64,000 nt of DNA from Paenibacillus humicola (GTDB lineage Bacteria > Bacillota > Bacilli > Paenibacillales > Paenibacillaceae): positions 3,560,501 to 3,624,500 of the forward strand of contig NZ_JAQGPL010000001.1 in NCBI RefSeq assembly GCF_028826105.1, in the 5' to 3' direction. Of the stretch, positions 45,844-55,741 are shown piece by piece (within the stretch, counting starts at the first letter, position 1; every line of letters begins with the position of its first letter). The translations under genes and the position numbers were made by a program. The notes under the pieces were generated by a model that was not told the origin of the DNA, ran no database searches, and was given only the letters and a program-made list of their open reading frames with translations.

Positions 45844-47838
45844 TTAATATTTCGTTGCCGGCAGCGGCGAAAGCAGAAGCGCGATCGGGAGGTTGCTGCC
45901 TGCGGCGAGCGTGAAGGCGATTTCCACCGATTCCTGCGTATCGCCGGTCCGGTACAGGACGGCCGCTTCCGAGTTGTCCTTCAGAATGCTGTTCTCGGTC
46001 ACCGGCACCACCTGCCCGTTCACGATAAAGCCGCCGGTATAATAACCTCCGCGCGCGTTCAAGCTGATCAGCGTATGCGGGGCGACATGCGGCATGCGCA
46101 GCGTATACATACAGCCGAAATTGCCGTAGTTCAGCTGCAGTTCGCCGGTCGTTTCATCGATGCCGGTCAAATATTGATCGATTTTGGAATCGCCCAGCTT
46201 AATCAGCTCCGGCTCGGTGCCGAGCGTGTCGTCGATCTCGATGAGCCGGTTTGCGTTATTGAACGTCCCCCGCACGTGCAAATTATCCTTTTCCATGATG
46301 GACAGGTTCGGCAGCGCCTGAATCGGATCTTCGTTGGCCGCCACGACGACGACGTCGTAAACGACTTCCTGGTCGGAATAAATGTCGGCATAAGCGGACA
46401 GCACGTCGCCAGGCTTCATCGGGATTTGATGCAGATCGTCATAAATGATTTTCGACTGTCCCGGTTTGATCGACACCACGTTCGACGCCGGAGGGGTCAA
46501 ATAGGAGCTCAAATAGCGCAGCGTCGACATTTTGCCGGTATTGTATACGGACGGGGCCGGACCGCCCAGACCGGAAGAGGTCGTGCTGACATTGACCGTC
46601 GTGCCGTTTTTATTGGTCGCAACCAGGTACATTTTAACCGGGTAGCTCATTTTGTTCATGTTGTAAAACATGAATCGTGCCTGGCCCGTCAGCTGGGCTT
46701 CGTAAATGATGCCTTCGCGGACCAGCGCTTCGGGGTTGTCGCTGAGCACCATTTGCGAGTTGTCGGACTGAATCTTATACGACAGTGCCTTCATATTCAG
46801 GACGGAGCTGCCGTCGATCGGGAATTTGTCGCCCGCTTTCGTGAACAGCTTGTTGTACTCGTCCTGCGTGTACAGCACCTCGCTCGTTACCGTGACCGTC
46901 TTCGTCACCGAACCGACCAGCCCCTGGCTGTCTTCGACCTGAAGCGTAATCGTTTTGTCGCCCGGCTCGAAATAAACAAGCTGCGGAGGATTCGTATCGT
47001 AAGTTTTACCGTCCACCGTCCACGTACGGCGGACAATCGCGTTCTGATCGTCGGTGCTCAAATCGTTCAGCATGATCGGCTCGCCAATCCTGTACGACGG
47101 CTTATCGGTGGAAAAATCGGCCACCGGCGGCTGGTTCGGCGCTTTCACCTCTATCGTAACCGAGTACGGCTGGCTCCACTGGCCGTTCACGTCTTCCACC
47201 TGACGCGTAATCGTATACGTCCCAGGCTCGGGGAACACGCTGAGATTGCCCTGCCAGATGTCCGCTACGAACGGCTGCCCCGTCGAGTTCGTCGAATGAT
47301 CGACATACGTCACCTGCGTTTGACCGGCAAAGATTTCGGCGGGCTGCACCTCGAAATCGGCGGTCGGCTGTACGTACCGCTGCCACGTCAGCGTCATTTT
47401 CGTCCCGGCGATGGTCAGCTTGCTTCCCGTAATTTCGGACCATGCACGCAGAGGCACCATCAGCGAGCCGTTCAAAATATACGTCGCTCCCGACGCCTTC
47501 ACCATCGTTCCGTCCATCTCCACGATCGCGCTGCCCGGCTTGAACCGCAGCTCGTGCTCGCCGCTTGTCGCGATCGATTCTTTCGTCGCGGGATTGTACG
47601 ATACTTTATAGCCGTACCGCGCCGAAATGGCCCGGAATTCGACAAATCCCGTCCCGTTGTAAATGGTCAACGGCTGCGTTGACTTCCAAACGACCCCATT
47701 ATGCACGATCACATTGCTGCGCAGGGTCAAAACGAGCGTATCGGTCGGCGTTCCGTCGGCCGACGCCGTTTTGACATGTCCCCCGGCGAAGGGGGCCAGC
47801 AGCAGCGAAAACATCAACAGCCACTTCAATGATTTCAT
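45844..47838 (-). CDS. Secreted stalk-domain and PKD-repeat protein
   Basis: A 664-residue protein. A signal peptide covers about residues 1-27 (LLMFSLLLAPFAGGHVKTASA). A copper-amine-oxidase N-terminal-like stalk domain lies at about 45-150. Two PKD/Ig-like repeats follow at about 155-235 and 240-320, the second containing QPPVADFSTDKPSYRIGEP. A C-terminal region of about 330 residues has no recognisable domain. No sortase signal or SLH repeats are visible. AGGAGACGGAGC precedes the ATG. It is likely a cell-surface protein of unknown role. Confidence 0.85.
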   Translation of the reverse strand: MKSLKWLLMFSLLLAPFAGGHVKTASADGTPTDTLVLTLRSNVIVHNGVVWKSTQPLTIYNGTGFVEFRAISARYGYKVSYNPATKESIATSGEHELRFKPGSAIVEMDGTMVKASGATYILNGSLMVPLRAWSEITGSKLTIAGTKMTLTWQRYVQPTADFEVQPAEIFAGQTQVTYVDHSTNSTGQPFVADIWQGNLSVFPEPGTYTITRQVEDVNGQWSQPYSVTIEVKAPNQPPVADFSTDKPSYRIGEPIMLNDLSTDDQNAIVRRTWTVDGKTYDTNPPQLVYFEPGDKTITLQVEDSQGLVGSVTKTVTVTSEVLYTQDEYNKLFTKAGDKFPIDGSSVLNMKALSYKIQSDNSQMVLSDNPEALVREGIIYEAQLTGQARFMFYNMNKMSYPVKMYLVATNKNGTTVNVSTTSSGLGGPAPSVYNTGKMSTLRYLSSYLTPPASNVVSIKPGQSKIIYDDLHQIPMKPGDVLSAYADIYSDQEVVYDVVVVAANEDPIQALPNLSIMEKDNLHVRGTFNNANRLIEIDDTLGTEPELIKLGDSKIDQYLTGIDETTGELQLNYGNFGCMYTLRMPHVAPHTLISLNARGGYYTGGFIVNGQVVPVTENSILKDNSEAAVLYRTGDTQESVEIAFTLAAGSNLPIALLLSPLPATKY

Positions 47839-47998
47839 GCTCCGTCTCCTTTATTACGCACACTTTCTTTTAGCTCCCGCCGCCGCGTCCGGCGCCTCGC
47901 AAGTTCGAACTCAAGATCATTAAACGCGGATGCCGCTGGAAAAGTTGCGCAAATCGAAAGGGAAAGTTGCTGACGAAGCGGGATCGGTCACAAAACTG

Positions 47999-48217
47999 TC
48001 ATCGGCCCATGCGCATGGCGATCAGGAAGCTGGCGGCCATTGCCGCGAAGGCGGCGGCGCACAGAACGCCGACCGCGAGCCGGGTCCGGGACGCCCGCAG
48101 CAGCCGCTGCGGATCGCCCTGCTGCCTGGCCGTGATGACTGCGCGGTGGGCGAACATAAATACGATCAATAAAGCCACAAACACGAAATTAACGACAAAC
48201 CAGATTTGCTGCCACAA
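47999..48217 (-). CDS. Small two-helix membrane protein
   Basis: A 72-residue protein. Two hydrophobic helices (WFVVNFVFVALLIVFMF and GVLCAAAFAAMAASFLIAM) are separated by a basic loop. TTG at 48217 is chosen because GGGGAG ends seven bases upstream; an earlier in-frame TTG at 48238 lacks a site. Not recognised. Confidence 0.6.
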   Translation of the reverse strand: MWQQIWFVVNFVFVALLIVFMFAHRAVITARQQGDPQRLLRASRTRLAVGVLCAAAFAAMAASFLIAMRMGR

Positions 48218-48348
48218 AACGCTTCTCCCCTTTTTCAACCCATTCGGATATCGGCGGATTGCCGGTTTCGGCTAAATTCGACTGTAACCGAACCGCCCGC
48301 GATTTGCAACAAGACGGCGTCCCGTTCCTGCTTACCGCCTGTTCTTTG

Positions 48349-48357
48349 TGCTATAAT
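48349..48357 (+). promoter_or_regulatory. Extended -10 promoter ahead of yktB
   Basis: TGCTATAAT at 48349-48357 is a perfect extended -10. The -35 region is weak. It lies about 113 bases before the yktB start; the leader holds no other gene. Confidence 0.6.
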
Positions 48358-48470
48358 ATGGACAATCGCTGCCGGATTCGGGTCATGCTTTCTGCATGAG
48401 CGCGCCGGATTCGGGCACACTGCCCTGCCAGACGCAGACGGCGTGTGTATACAGAAAGGAATGAACCTGC

Positions 48471-49127
48471 ATGCCAGCAATCGAACGACAAACCGCCCGG
48501 TTTACCGGCTTTCACGAGGACGACTTCGACGTATTCGCCGTGCCCGGACTGGAGGCGCGGATGGAGCTGCTCATCGAACGCATCCGTCCAAAGCTCCATG
48601 AGCTCGGCGAACGTTTCTCCCCCTTTCTCTCCGGCCTGTGCGGCGAGACGATGTATCCGCACGTCGCCAAACACGCCAGACGGACGGTCCATCCGCCGAA
48701 CGATACGTGGGTGGCGTTCGCGCCGAACAAAAGGGGCTATAAGATGCACCCCCATTTTCAGCTCGGCTTGTTCGGTTCGCACCTGTTCATCCAGTTTGCC
48801 GTTATCTACGAGGCGCCGGATAAAGCACGGTTTGCCGAGCTTGCGCTGAGGCATCTGGACGACATTTTAAGCGAAATACCAGCCGGGTATATCTGGTCGG
48901 GCGACCATATGTCGCCGGAAGGAACCTCACAGGCCGAGCTCGGACGCGACGGCGTCCGCCTGCTGCTGGAGCGGCTGCGGACGGTGAAAGCCGCCGAGGC
49001 GCTTTGCGGCATCCGCTTGGACCGCAACGATCCGCTGCTGCGCGACGGCGAGGCTCTCATCGCCAAGGCGGAGGAAACGTTCCGCCGTGTGCTGCCGCTC
49101 TATAAAATGGCAGCCTCGCCGAAGTAA
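48471..49127 (+). CDS. yktB: DUF1054 family protein YktB
   Basis: A 218-residue protein. The family core runs GFHEDDFDVFAVPGLEARME, then NDTWVAFAPNKRGYKMHPHF and GLFGSHLFIQFAVIYE. Function unknown. AAAGGA lies 10 bases before the ATG. A terminator follows. Confidence 0.93.
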   Translation: MPAIERQTARFTGFHEDDFDVFAVPGLEARMELLIERIRPKLHELGERFSPFLSGLCGETMYPHVAKHARRTVHPPNDTWVAFAPNKRGYKMHPHFQLGLFGSHLFIQFAVIYEAPDKARFAELALRHLDDILSEIPAGYIWSGDHMSPEGTSQAELGRDGVRLLLERLRTVKAAEALCGIRLDRNDPLLRDGEALIAKAEETFRRVLPLYKMAASPK

Positions 49128-49146
49128 GCCGCCCGCCAACGAGACA

Positions 49147-49190
49147 ACGCCCGCCGTACCCGGAAAACCGGGACCGGCGGGCGTCTTTTT
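49147..49190. terminator. Terminator between yktB and the RND pump
   Basis: ACGCCCGCCG (49147-49156) pairs with CGGCGGGCGT (49175-49184), followed by C and five T on the plus strand. Confidence 0.9.
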
Positions 49191-49223
49191 AACCCGTCCT
49201 GCTTACACACGCCAGGCTTTGCT

Positions 49224-52200
49224 TTAGGCCGCCTGATCGACAGCGCCTCCAGCCCGCTGGCGCTTCGATTTGCGGAAGAAGAACAGCTCGTAGATGCACG
49301 GCACGATGACGAGCGTCAGCAGCGTCGCCGCCGCCAGGCCGCCGATGACAACGATGGCGAGGCTTTGGGAGACGATGCTTCCGCTTTCCGTGGAGCCGAA
49401 GACGAGCGGCAGCATGGCGCAAATCGTGGCGACGGCCGTCATGACGATCGGCCGCATCCGGGTCGAGGACGCTTCGATGAGCGCTTCGCGGATCGACATG
49501 CGCCGTTCGTTCTGTTTCACGCGGTCGATCAGCACGATCGCGTTCGTCACGACGATCCCGATCAGCATCAAGGCGCCGAAGACAGCCGTAAAGTCCGGCG
49601 TTATGCCCGAGACGAGCAGGCCGGCTACCGCGCCGATGGCGGCGAGCGGAAGCGAGCACAGGATGGCGAGCGGCGCGCGGATCGTTTTGAACGTGATGAC
49701 CATAATCAGGTACACGATGCCGATGGCGACGAGCATGATGACGCCCAGATCGGCAAAATCGCCCGCCTGCTGCGCCGAGGCGCCGCCGATGGAGAACGCC
49801 GTTCCTTCCGGCGCCTGAAGCTTCTTGACGGCGTCTTCGATCTTTTTGCCGGCGATCGACAGCTGGCTCGGCTCCACATCCGCCGTTACGCGGATATACG
49901 GCTTGCCGTCCTTATGAAAAAACTCGCTCGGTTGTTCGGTTTTTACGAGCTTCGCCACGGTCGATAACGGCGCCGGCCCCTGCGGGGTCATGATCGTCAA
50001 CCTGCCGAGCTCGGCCGCGGATTTCGGGTCGGCCATCGGCTCCAGCAGGACGGCGGTATCGCGCCCGTCGACCGAAATGGAGCCGACCGGAATCGGGTTC
50101 AGCAGCGCCTGCAGCTGGGCCGCAACCTCCTGCCCCTTCGATTTGACGGGGTCAAGCACGAAGGTGTAGACCGGCTTTTTCTCCTCCTGGTTCGACTGAA
50201 CCTTCACCACGTCCTTGATCGGCTTGATCGCCGCAATTACCTCATCCGCGCCTTTGGCGATTTGATTCGGGTCGCTGCCGGTCACATCGACCGTAACCTG
50301 CGTCGAGCTGGAGCCGGACATCATGTTCGATGCGCCGGCGTTCAAATCCGCGCCCGGATAACCGGAGCGCTGCGCCCGGATGTCGCCGATCAGCTTCTCG
50401 GCATCCGCGCCTTTCTTGACGGCAACCATATAGGTCACGAGCGTCGGCGAAGACACCGCGCCGTATTTGGCGTTATCGGAGCTGTTGCCGTTCTGCATCA
50501 GCACCCAGTCGATGTCGCTCCGTCCGTTCAGCCACGCTTCCAGCTTCCGGCCGTTCGCGATGACGTCATCCTGCGGCGTTTCGCCCGGATATTGAAGCGT
50601 CACGTTCAGGTTCGACGCATCGGACGAATCGAGCGCCCCCTTCGGCATCGCCGCATAGGCGGTAACCGAGCCGGCAAGCAGCAGGACGGCGGCGAGCAAA
50701 GGCACCCACTTGAAGCGCAGGTTCCACGCCAGAAATTTCGCGAAGCGCTGCGAGCCTTCGTGCTCCTTCATCTTCGTGCCGCGCAGAAGAACCGCGCTGA
50801 GCAGCGGCACGACCGTAAGCGCGACAAGCAGCGAGGCGAGCAGCGAATAGGCAACGGTCAGCGCAAACGGCAGCAGAAAGCTCTGAAGCGAGCCTCGCAA
50901 GAGCCCCATCGGCAGGAAGACGGCGACCGTCACGAGCGTCGACGACGTGATCGCTGCGGCGACCTCCTTCGTCGCGTCGATCACAAGCGGGATCGAGAAC
51001 GGCTCCTTCTGCAGCCTGCGGTAAATATTCTCGATGACGACGATGCTGTCGTCGACCAGCCGGCCGACCGCGACCGCCACTCCGCCCAGCGTGATGATGT
51101 TCAGCGAGACGCCCGAAATATCGAGTAAATAAAGCGTAATGCCAAGGGACAGCGGGATGGACACGATCGTCACGAGCGTAGCCCGAAAATTGCGCATGAA
51201 GATCAAAATGACGACTGTAGCGAACAAGGCGCCCATCAGCACCTCGCGCAGCATAGAGCTGACCGAATGGGTCACCATGTCCGACGTGCTCAGCAATACG
51301 CGGGCATCGACGCCCTTCATGTCTTTGTTAATCTCGTCCACTTTCTCGCCTGCCTGCTTGCCGACGCTGACCGCATTGGCTGTCGCCGATTTGGCGATCG
51401 TCAGCACAAGCACATCCTTACCGTCCAGGCTCGTCAGGCTTTCCCTGCTGCTTGCCAGCTTCACGTCGGCGACGTCGCCGAGCGCCACGCCGGCGGCGAC
51501 CGGCAGCTTCTTCAGCGTCTCGATATCGTCCACGGCTGCAAGCACGTTAATGTTTCCCGACGCGCCGTCAATCGTCTTCTCGCCGACGGCGGACGATGCC
51601 GTCCGGCCCTGCAGCACGCCCATCAGCGCTTGTACGGGGACGCCCTTTGCGGCCAGCTTCACCGCATCCGGCACGATTTGCACGCTCGGCGCCGCTTTGC
51701 CGCCCAGGGTGACCTGACCGGCGCCGTCGATCTTTTTGAAGGCGTCCACGACGTCCTTCTCCGCCCGGTCGCGTTCGGCCGCCGTCATGCTGCCGTCAAA
51801 AGCGACCGTCACCCAGGCGATCGGGATCATGGTCGTATTAAATTGCACGACAAACGGCTTCATTACGCCCTGCGGAAGCTGCACCGCATCGACCGCCTGC
51901 TCGACCTCAGCCTTGGCTTCCTTCATATCCGTTTTGGAATCAAACGTCAGATTGATTTGTGAAAACCCGTTGCCGGATGTGGACAGCATGTCCGTCTTTC
52001 CTTTGACGAACTGAACCGCCTCTTCCAGCTTGGCGGTCACTTCGGTTTCCATCGATTTCGCATCGTAGCCTTGTCCGATCGCGGCAATCGTGATCGCCGG
52101 ATTGTCGGCCTCCGGCAGAAACTCCATCGGAAGCTTCCAATAGCTTACCGCTCCCATAACCAGCGCGATCAGCACGACAATCTTCATCGCTGCTTTGTTG

Positions 52201-52229
52201 TTGAATGCCCATTTTGTCAATGCGTGCAT
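49224..52229 (-). CDS. swrC: RND family efflux pump (SwrC/AcrB-like)
   Basis: A 1001-residue inner-membrane transporter with 12 predicted helices and two large extracytoplasmic loops. It begins WAFNNKAAMKIVVLIALVMG, the single-helix start common to RND pumps. Helix 4 has VAVAVGRLVDDSIVVIENIY with the paired Asp used for proton relay, and a second repeat contains VTNAIVLIDRVKQNERR. No membrane-fusion or outer-membrane partner is present, as for Gram-positive SwrC/YerP. ATG at 52229 is favoured; a GTG 30 bases upstream lies before the GGGAGG site. A TetR gene is divergent. Confidence 0.92.
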   Translation of the reverse strand: MHALTKWAFNNKAAMKIVVLIALVMGAVSYWKLPMEFLPEADNPAITIAAIGQGYDAKSMETEVTAKLEEAVQFVKGKTDMLSTSGNGFSQINLTFDSKTDMKEAKAEVEQAVDAVQLPQGVMKPFVVQFNTTMIPIAWVTVAFDGSMTAAERDRAEKDVVDAFKKIDGAGQVTLGGKAAPSVQIVPDAVKLAAKGVPVQALMGVLQGRTASSAVGEKTIDGASGNINVLAAVDDIETLKKLPVAAGVALGDVADVKLASSRESLTSLDGKDVLVLTIAKSATANAVSVGKQAGEKVDEINKDMKGVDARVLLSTSDMVTHSVSSMLREVLMGALFATVVILIFMRNFRATLVTIVSIPLSLGITLYLLDISGVSLNIITLGGVAVAVGRLVDDSIVVIENIYRRLQKEPFSIPLVIDATKEVAAAITSSTLVTVAVFLPMGLLRGSLQSFLLPFALTVAYSLLASLLVALTVVPLLSAVLLRGTKMKEHEGSQRFAKFLAWNLRFKWVPLLAAVLLLAGSVTAYAAMPKGALDSSDASNLNVTLQYPGETPQDDVIANGRKLEAWLNGRSDIDWVLMQNGNSSDNAKYGAVSSPTLVTYMVAVKKGADAEKLIGDIRAQRSGYPGADLNAGASNMMSGSSSTQVTVDVTGSDPNQIAKGADEVIAAIKPIKDVVKVQSNQEEKKPVYTFVLDPVKSKGQEVAAQLQALLNPIPVGSISVDGRDTAVLLEPMADPKSAAELGRLTIMTPQGPAPLSTVAKLVKTEQPSEFFHKDGKPYIRVTADVEPSQLSIAGKKIEDAVKKLQAPEGTAFSIGGASAQQAGDFADLGVIMLVAIGIVYLIMVITFKTIRAPLAILCSLPLAAIGAVAGLLVSGITPDFTAVFGALMLIGIVVTNAIVLIDRVKQNERRMSIREALIEASSTRMRPIVMTAVATICAMLPLVFGSTESGSIVSQSLAIVVIGGLAAATLLTLVIVPCIYELFFFRKSKRQRAGGAVDQAA

Positions 52230-52398
52230 TTTCTTTGCTAGCCCTCCCGGAATGTTCACTAAAAAACTTCTTGCTCAAGCTTACCTGATTGCGGGCGTCC
52301 GCAAAATCGACCGCAGACCAGTCTTGGGCCCCGACCTGAGACCGAGGCGCCGCTCCTTCCCCGGGCGAAGCGAACCGATGCCGGTCTTTTTCGCTCCA

Positions 52399-52434
52399 TT
52401 AACAAAACGATGCCGGTATGATATGATTTTACCG
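52399..52434 (+). promoter_or_regulatory. Promoter and candidate operator of the tetR gene
   Basis: TTAACA (52399-52404), a 17-base spacer and TATGAT (52422-52427). The -10 lies inside an inverted repeat, CGGTA-N11-TACCG (52414-52434), a plausible TetR-type operator in the intergenic space shared with the pump gene. Confidence 0.6.
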
Positions 52435-52476
52435 AACTTGAGGGATTCGGATTGCGGCAGAAAAGGTGTGAGGTTC

Positions 52477-53148
52477 ATGCAGGATACGAAGGAACAATGG
52501 CTGGCCGATCTGCTGAAGGACGGGGACGGCGGCAAAATGACCGAGAAGCAGGCCCGGATCGTCCAGGCCGCCATCGAGATTTTTGCAGAAAAAGGGTTTG
52601 CCGCCTCTTCCACGAGCGAAATCGCCCAGCGCGCCGGCGTTGCGGAGGGGACGATTTTCCGCCACTATAAAACAAAAAAGGAGCTGCTCCTGGCGATCGT
52701 CGCCCCGACCCTGACGAAGCTGATCGCACCGCTCGTGCTGCGCGATTTGAACAAGGTGCTGGACGAGGAGTACGACAGCCTCGAACAGTTTTTGCGGGCG
52801 GTCATCGCAAACCGGATCGAGTTTCTGGATAAGCATCAGCGCATTATCCGCATCGCCGCTCAGGAAATCTCGTTTCATCCGGAGCTGCAGGAGCATTTCA
52901 AGAACGAAGTGATGAACCGCGTTCTGGACCGGCTACGGAGCGTGATCGAGCGGCTGAAGTCGGAAGGCAAAGTTGCCGCCATGCCGTCGGAAACGATCAT
53001 TCGGCTGATTGGCTCAAGCTTGTTCGGGTATATGATGATCCGCTCCTTTTACGGCAGCCGCGAAGGAGCGGTTTGGGACGACGAGCGGGAGCGCGAGGAG
53101 ACGATCGCCTTTATCGTCCGCGGCCTCGGCGCCCCAAAGGTTAACTGA
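52477..53148 (+). CDS. TetR/AcrR family transcriptional regulator
   Basis: A 223-residue protein. The HTH domain covers about 22-68 (IVQAAIEIFAEKGFAASSTS, then GVAEGTIFRHYKTKKEL). A helical ligand-binding C-terminal domain follows. It is divergent from the RND pump gene, so it is likely its drug- or surfactant-responsive repressor (inferred). ATG at 52477 starts the family domain and has AAGGTGTGAGG upstream. Confidence 0.92.
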   Translation: MQDTKEQWLADLLKDGDGGKMTEKQARIVQAAIEIFAEKGFAASSTSEIAQRAGVAEGTIFRHYKTKKELLLAIVAPTLTKLIAPLVLRDLNKVLDEEYDSLEQFLRAVIANRIEFLDKHQRIIRIAAQEISFHPELQEHFKNEVMNRVLDRLRSVIERLKSEGKVAAMPSETIIRLIGSSLFGYMMIRSFYGSREGAVWDDEREREETIAFIVRGLGAPKVN

Positions 53149-53193
53149 CCGCTTCGCTTCCGGCGGAGTGCCTCTGCCCTTCCCTTCGATCAT

Positions 53194-53234
53194 AAAAAAA
53201 GACGCCGGGCTTGAGGTGAACCCTCTCCGGCGTC
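53194..53234. terminator. Bidirectional terminator between tetR and the MFS genes
   Basis: GACGCCGG (53201-53208) pairs with CCGGCGTC (53227-53234), with seven A on the left and TTT on the right. It serves both converging units. Confidence 0.9.
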
Positions 53235-53251
53235 TTTCGTTTGGCTTGGCT

Positions 53252-54457
53252 TTACAGCCGCTGTTCCGATACGGCGGCCGTCTCCGCGCTGCTGCCCGAC
53301 GCCCGGTCGAGCGACCGGAACCGGAACAGGAACAGGAGCGCCGCGAGCGATAACGCTCCGCCGGCAGCGTACGGCAGCGGCAGGCCGATGCTGAGGAGCG
53401 ATGTCCCGATCAGCGGCCCGAAAATGCGGCCGAGGCTGTCCATCGACGAGCTGAGCCCCGAGGCGACGCCTTGGCCGACCGTCGTTTTCTGGGTAATGAG
53501 CGACGTGACGCACGGGCGAATCAAGGCGTTGCCGACGCCGAATATGGCCAGATAGACCGTCGCCGTAGCCAGTGAATGCGACGTCAGCAGCAGCAGAAAG
53601 CCTGCGGCCGAGATGAGCAGGCCGGCGGCGATGTACCCCGGCTCCTGGCCTTTGCGGATCCTCCTCCGTACGACGCCGCCCTGAATGAGCGCGCCGACGA
53701 GGCCGCATACGAGAAACATGATGCCGACCTGAAGCGGCGTCACATTAAACCGCTGGATGCCGAACAGCTGCAGCGTCGCCTCCAGTCCGGCCAGCGACAG
53801 CGAAACGAACAGCGCCAGCATGTACAAATATTTAAGCGGTCCCGTAAAAGCCGTCCAGCGCGAAGGCTTGCGCTCGTGAGAGGCGCGGCGGCGGTCCGGC
53901 TCGAGCGATTCCGTCAGCTTCGTCACGGCGAGCAGGAACGTGATAAGCGCAAGCCCGGCCGCGGCGAAAAACGGCGTGTTTTTGGATACGAGGCTGAGCA
54001 GCCCGCCGAAGCCCGGCCCGATCGTGAAGCCGAGGCCGATCGACATGCCGACGAGGCCCATTCCTTTGGTCCGCTGGTCGGGCGGCGTAATATCGGCAAC
54101 GTAAGCGACGATGACCGACGTGACGGCGCCGGAGAACAGACCTCCGAGCACGCGAGAGGCATACATAAGCGGCAGGCTGCCGTCGGCGACGCCGAACAGC
54201 AGGAAGCTTGCGGCGAAACCGAGCACTCCCGCCATAATAACCGGGCGGCGGCCGATCCGGTCCGACAGGCTGCCCCATACCGGCGAAATGATGAACGATA
54301 CGAGCGAATACAGCGACAGCATCCAGCCGGTATGAAACTCCACCCGGTCCGGGCTCGCTTCTTTAATCAGCTCCGGCAGCACCGGAATGATAATTCCAAA
54401 GCCGATGAACGTGGTCATCAGCATCAGCATGACGATCGCGAGTCTTTTGTCTCTCAT
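53252..54457 (-). CDS. MFS transporter (DHA1 drug/H+ antiporter type)
   Basis: A 401-residue protein with 12 predicted helices. It carries the loop 2-3 motif WGSLSDRIGRRPVIMAG and the motif C-like segment GLGFTIGPGFGG in helix 5, which marks exporters. GGAGGG lies nine bases before the ATG. It is cotranscribed 21 bases after a second MFS gene. Substrate unknown; the best guess is drug or small-molecule export. Confidence 0.88.
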   Translation of the reverse strand: MRDKRLAIVMLMLMTTFIGFGIIIPVLPELIKEASPDRVEFHTGWMLSLYSLVSFIISPVWGSLSDRIGRRPVIMAGVLGFAASFLLFGVADGSLPLMYASRVLGGLFSGAVTSVIVAYVADITPPDQRTKGMGLVGMSIGLGFTIGPGFGGLLSLVSKNTPFFAAAGLALITFLLAVTKLTESLEPDRRRASHERKPSRWTAFTGPLKYLYMLALFVSLSLAGLEATLQLFGIQRFNVTPLQVGIMFLVCGLVGALIQGGVVRRRIRKGQEPGYIAAGLLISAAGFLLLLTSHSLATATVYLAIFGVGNALIRPCVTSLITQKTTVGQGVASGLSSSMDSLGRIFGPLIGTSLLSIGLPLPYAAGGALSLAALLFLFRFRSLDRASGSSAETAAVSEQRL

Positions 54458-54478
54458 CTGTTTCGTCCCTCCACCCCC

Positions 54479-55741
54479 TCATCGTACCACAAGTTTGGAA
54501 CGCCTTGTTATGAACAAATGAAGAACAAACAGCATCAGCAGCACCGAGCCGCTCAGGAAAAACGGCGCATGCGGGCCGAGCTTGTCCCACAGTCTTCCGG
54601 ACATAATGCTGCCGAATACCATCCCGAGCCCTTCGATCGTGAGGAAGAAGCCCCATACCGCGCCGCGCTCGGATTTCGGGATCGCTTCGGCGATCAGCGC
54701 ATTCCAGGCCGGGATGATGCAGGCGTAGCCAAGACCGACGAGCGCAACGATCAGCAGCACGTGCGGGAGCGACCGCGTGTAGCCAAGCACCGGCAGCGAG
54801 ATCGCGGCGGTCAGGAAGCCTGCGTGCAGAAACCATTTCGTGCCGAACCGATCCACCCATTTGCCGACCGGGATAAGTCCCGCGACGGTCACCGCTCCGC
54901 CCGCCAGCAGATACAGGCTGTACTGCCCCGGCGACAGATGAAGCACCGTCCGCGCATACAGCGTCAGCACCGGCGTCAGCAGGCCGAGCGCAAAATTTTG
55001 CGAGAACATGGCGGGATACAGCAGCTTGCTGGCCTGCATCGAACGGCGCACTTTTGCGAAATAAGCGGAAGCCCGCTCCAGCAGCGGCACCGCTGCGCGG
55101 ACGTGCTCCGCCTCTTTCCGCGCCGCTTCGGTCCGTCCCTCGATCTCGTCGGATTTCCGTTTCCCCGGCAGAAAAAGCGCCACCAGCACGACGGCCATCA
55201 TCATGCCGACCAGCATCCGAAAGGCGTTCTCGTATGTATGCGCGATGAAGAAATTGATCACGACCGGCCCGGCGCCGACGCCAACCAGCCACGCCATATA
55301 AACGAAGCTCATGATCGTTCCTTTCGCCTCGTTCCCCGCCACCGCCGTCACCCCCGTAATCACGCACGGCCACAGCGGCGACGAGCCGACGCCGAGCAGC
55401 ACGCAGGCGAAGACGATCCAGTAGACGTTGGACGTCACCGCCACGATCGATACCGAAACGAAGCAGAGCAGGACGCCGAGCAGCATGGCGGTCCGATAGC
55501 CGATCCGGTCGATGATCCAGCCGAGCGGGCTGCGAAAAACGTTGTCCCCGATATACTGGAGCGCCAGCGCCCAGCCGACCGCATAGGCGGACAATCCGAG
55601 CACCGTCCCCATATAAACGGGCAGGATGGAGATAAGCAAGGCGCCTTTTACAAATTCGACAAGAAACATAATGATCAGCAGTTGAATGACGAAGGGCGAC
55701 GACAGCACTTTTCCTTTGGTCCAGCCTTTGCGCATTTTCAC
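54479..55741 (-). CDS. MFS transporter
   Basis: A 420-residue protein with 12 predicted helices and a charged central loop (about 205-230). The loop 2-3 region reads SPLGWIIDRIGYRTAMLLG. Its sequence is clearly different from the adjacent MFS gene, so this is not a recent duplication. The GTG start has AAGGAG 10 bases upstream. First gene of the pair; substrate unknown. Confidence 0.87.
   Translation of the reverse strand: MKMRKGWTKGKVLSSPFVIQLLIIMFLVEFVKGALLISILPVYMGTVLGLSAYAVGWALALQYIGDNVFRSPLGWIIDRIGYRTAMLLGVLLCFVSVSIVAVTSNVYWIVFACVLLGVGSSPLWPCVITGVTAVAGNEAKGTIMSFVYMAWLVGVGAGPVVINFFIAHTYENAFRMLVGMMMAVVLVALFLPGKRKSDEIEGRTEAARKEAEHVRAAVPLLERASAYFAKVRRSMQASKLLYPAMFSQNFALGLLTPVLTLYARTVLHLSPGQYSLYLLAGGAVTVAGLIPVGKWVDRFGTKWFLHAGFLTAAISLPVLGYTRSLPHVLLIVALVGLGYACIIPAWNALIAEAIPKSERGAVWGFFLTIEGLGMVFGSIMSGRLWDKLGPHAPFFLSGSVLLMLFVLHLFITRRSKLVVR

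Noticed and set aside
45826..47682. 618-codon open frame on the plus strand opposite the stalk/PKD gene
   Set aside because: The opposite frame encodes a signal peptide and recognisable domains with a good ribosome site. This frame is Arg/His/Asp-rich and has no start signal.
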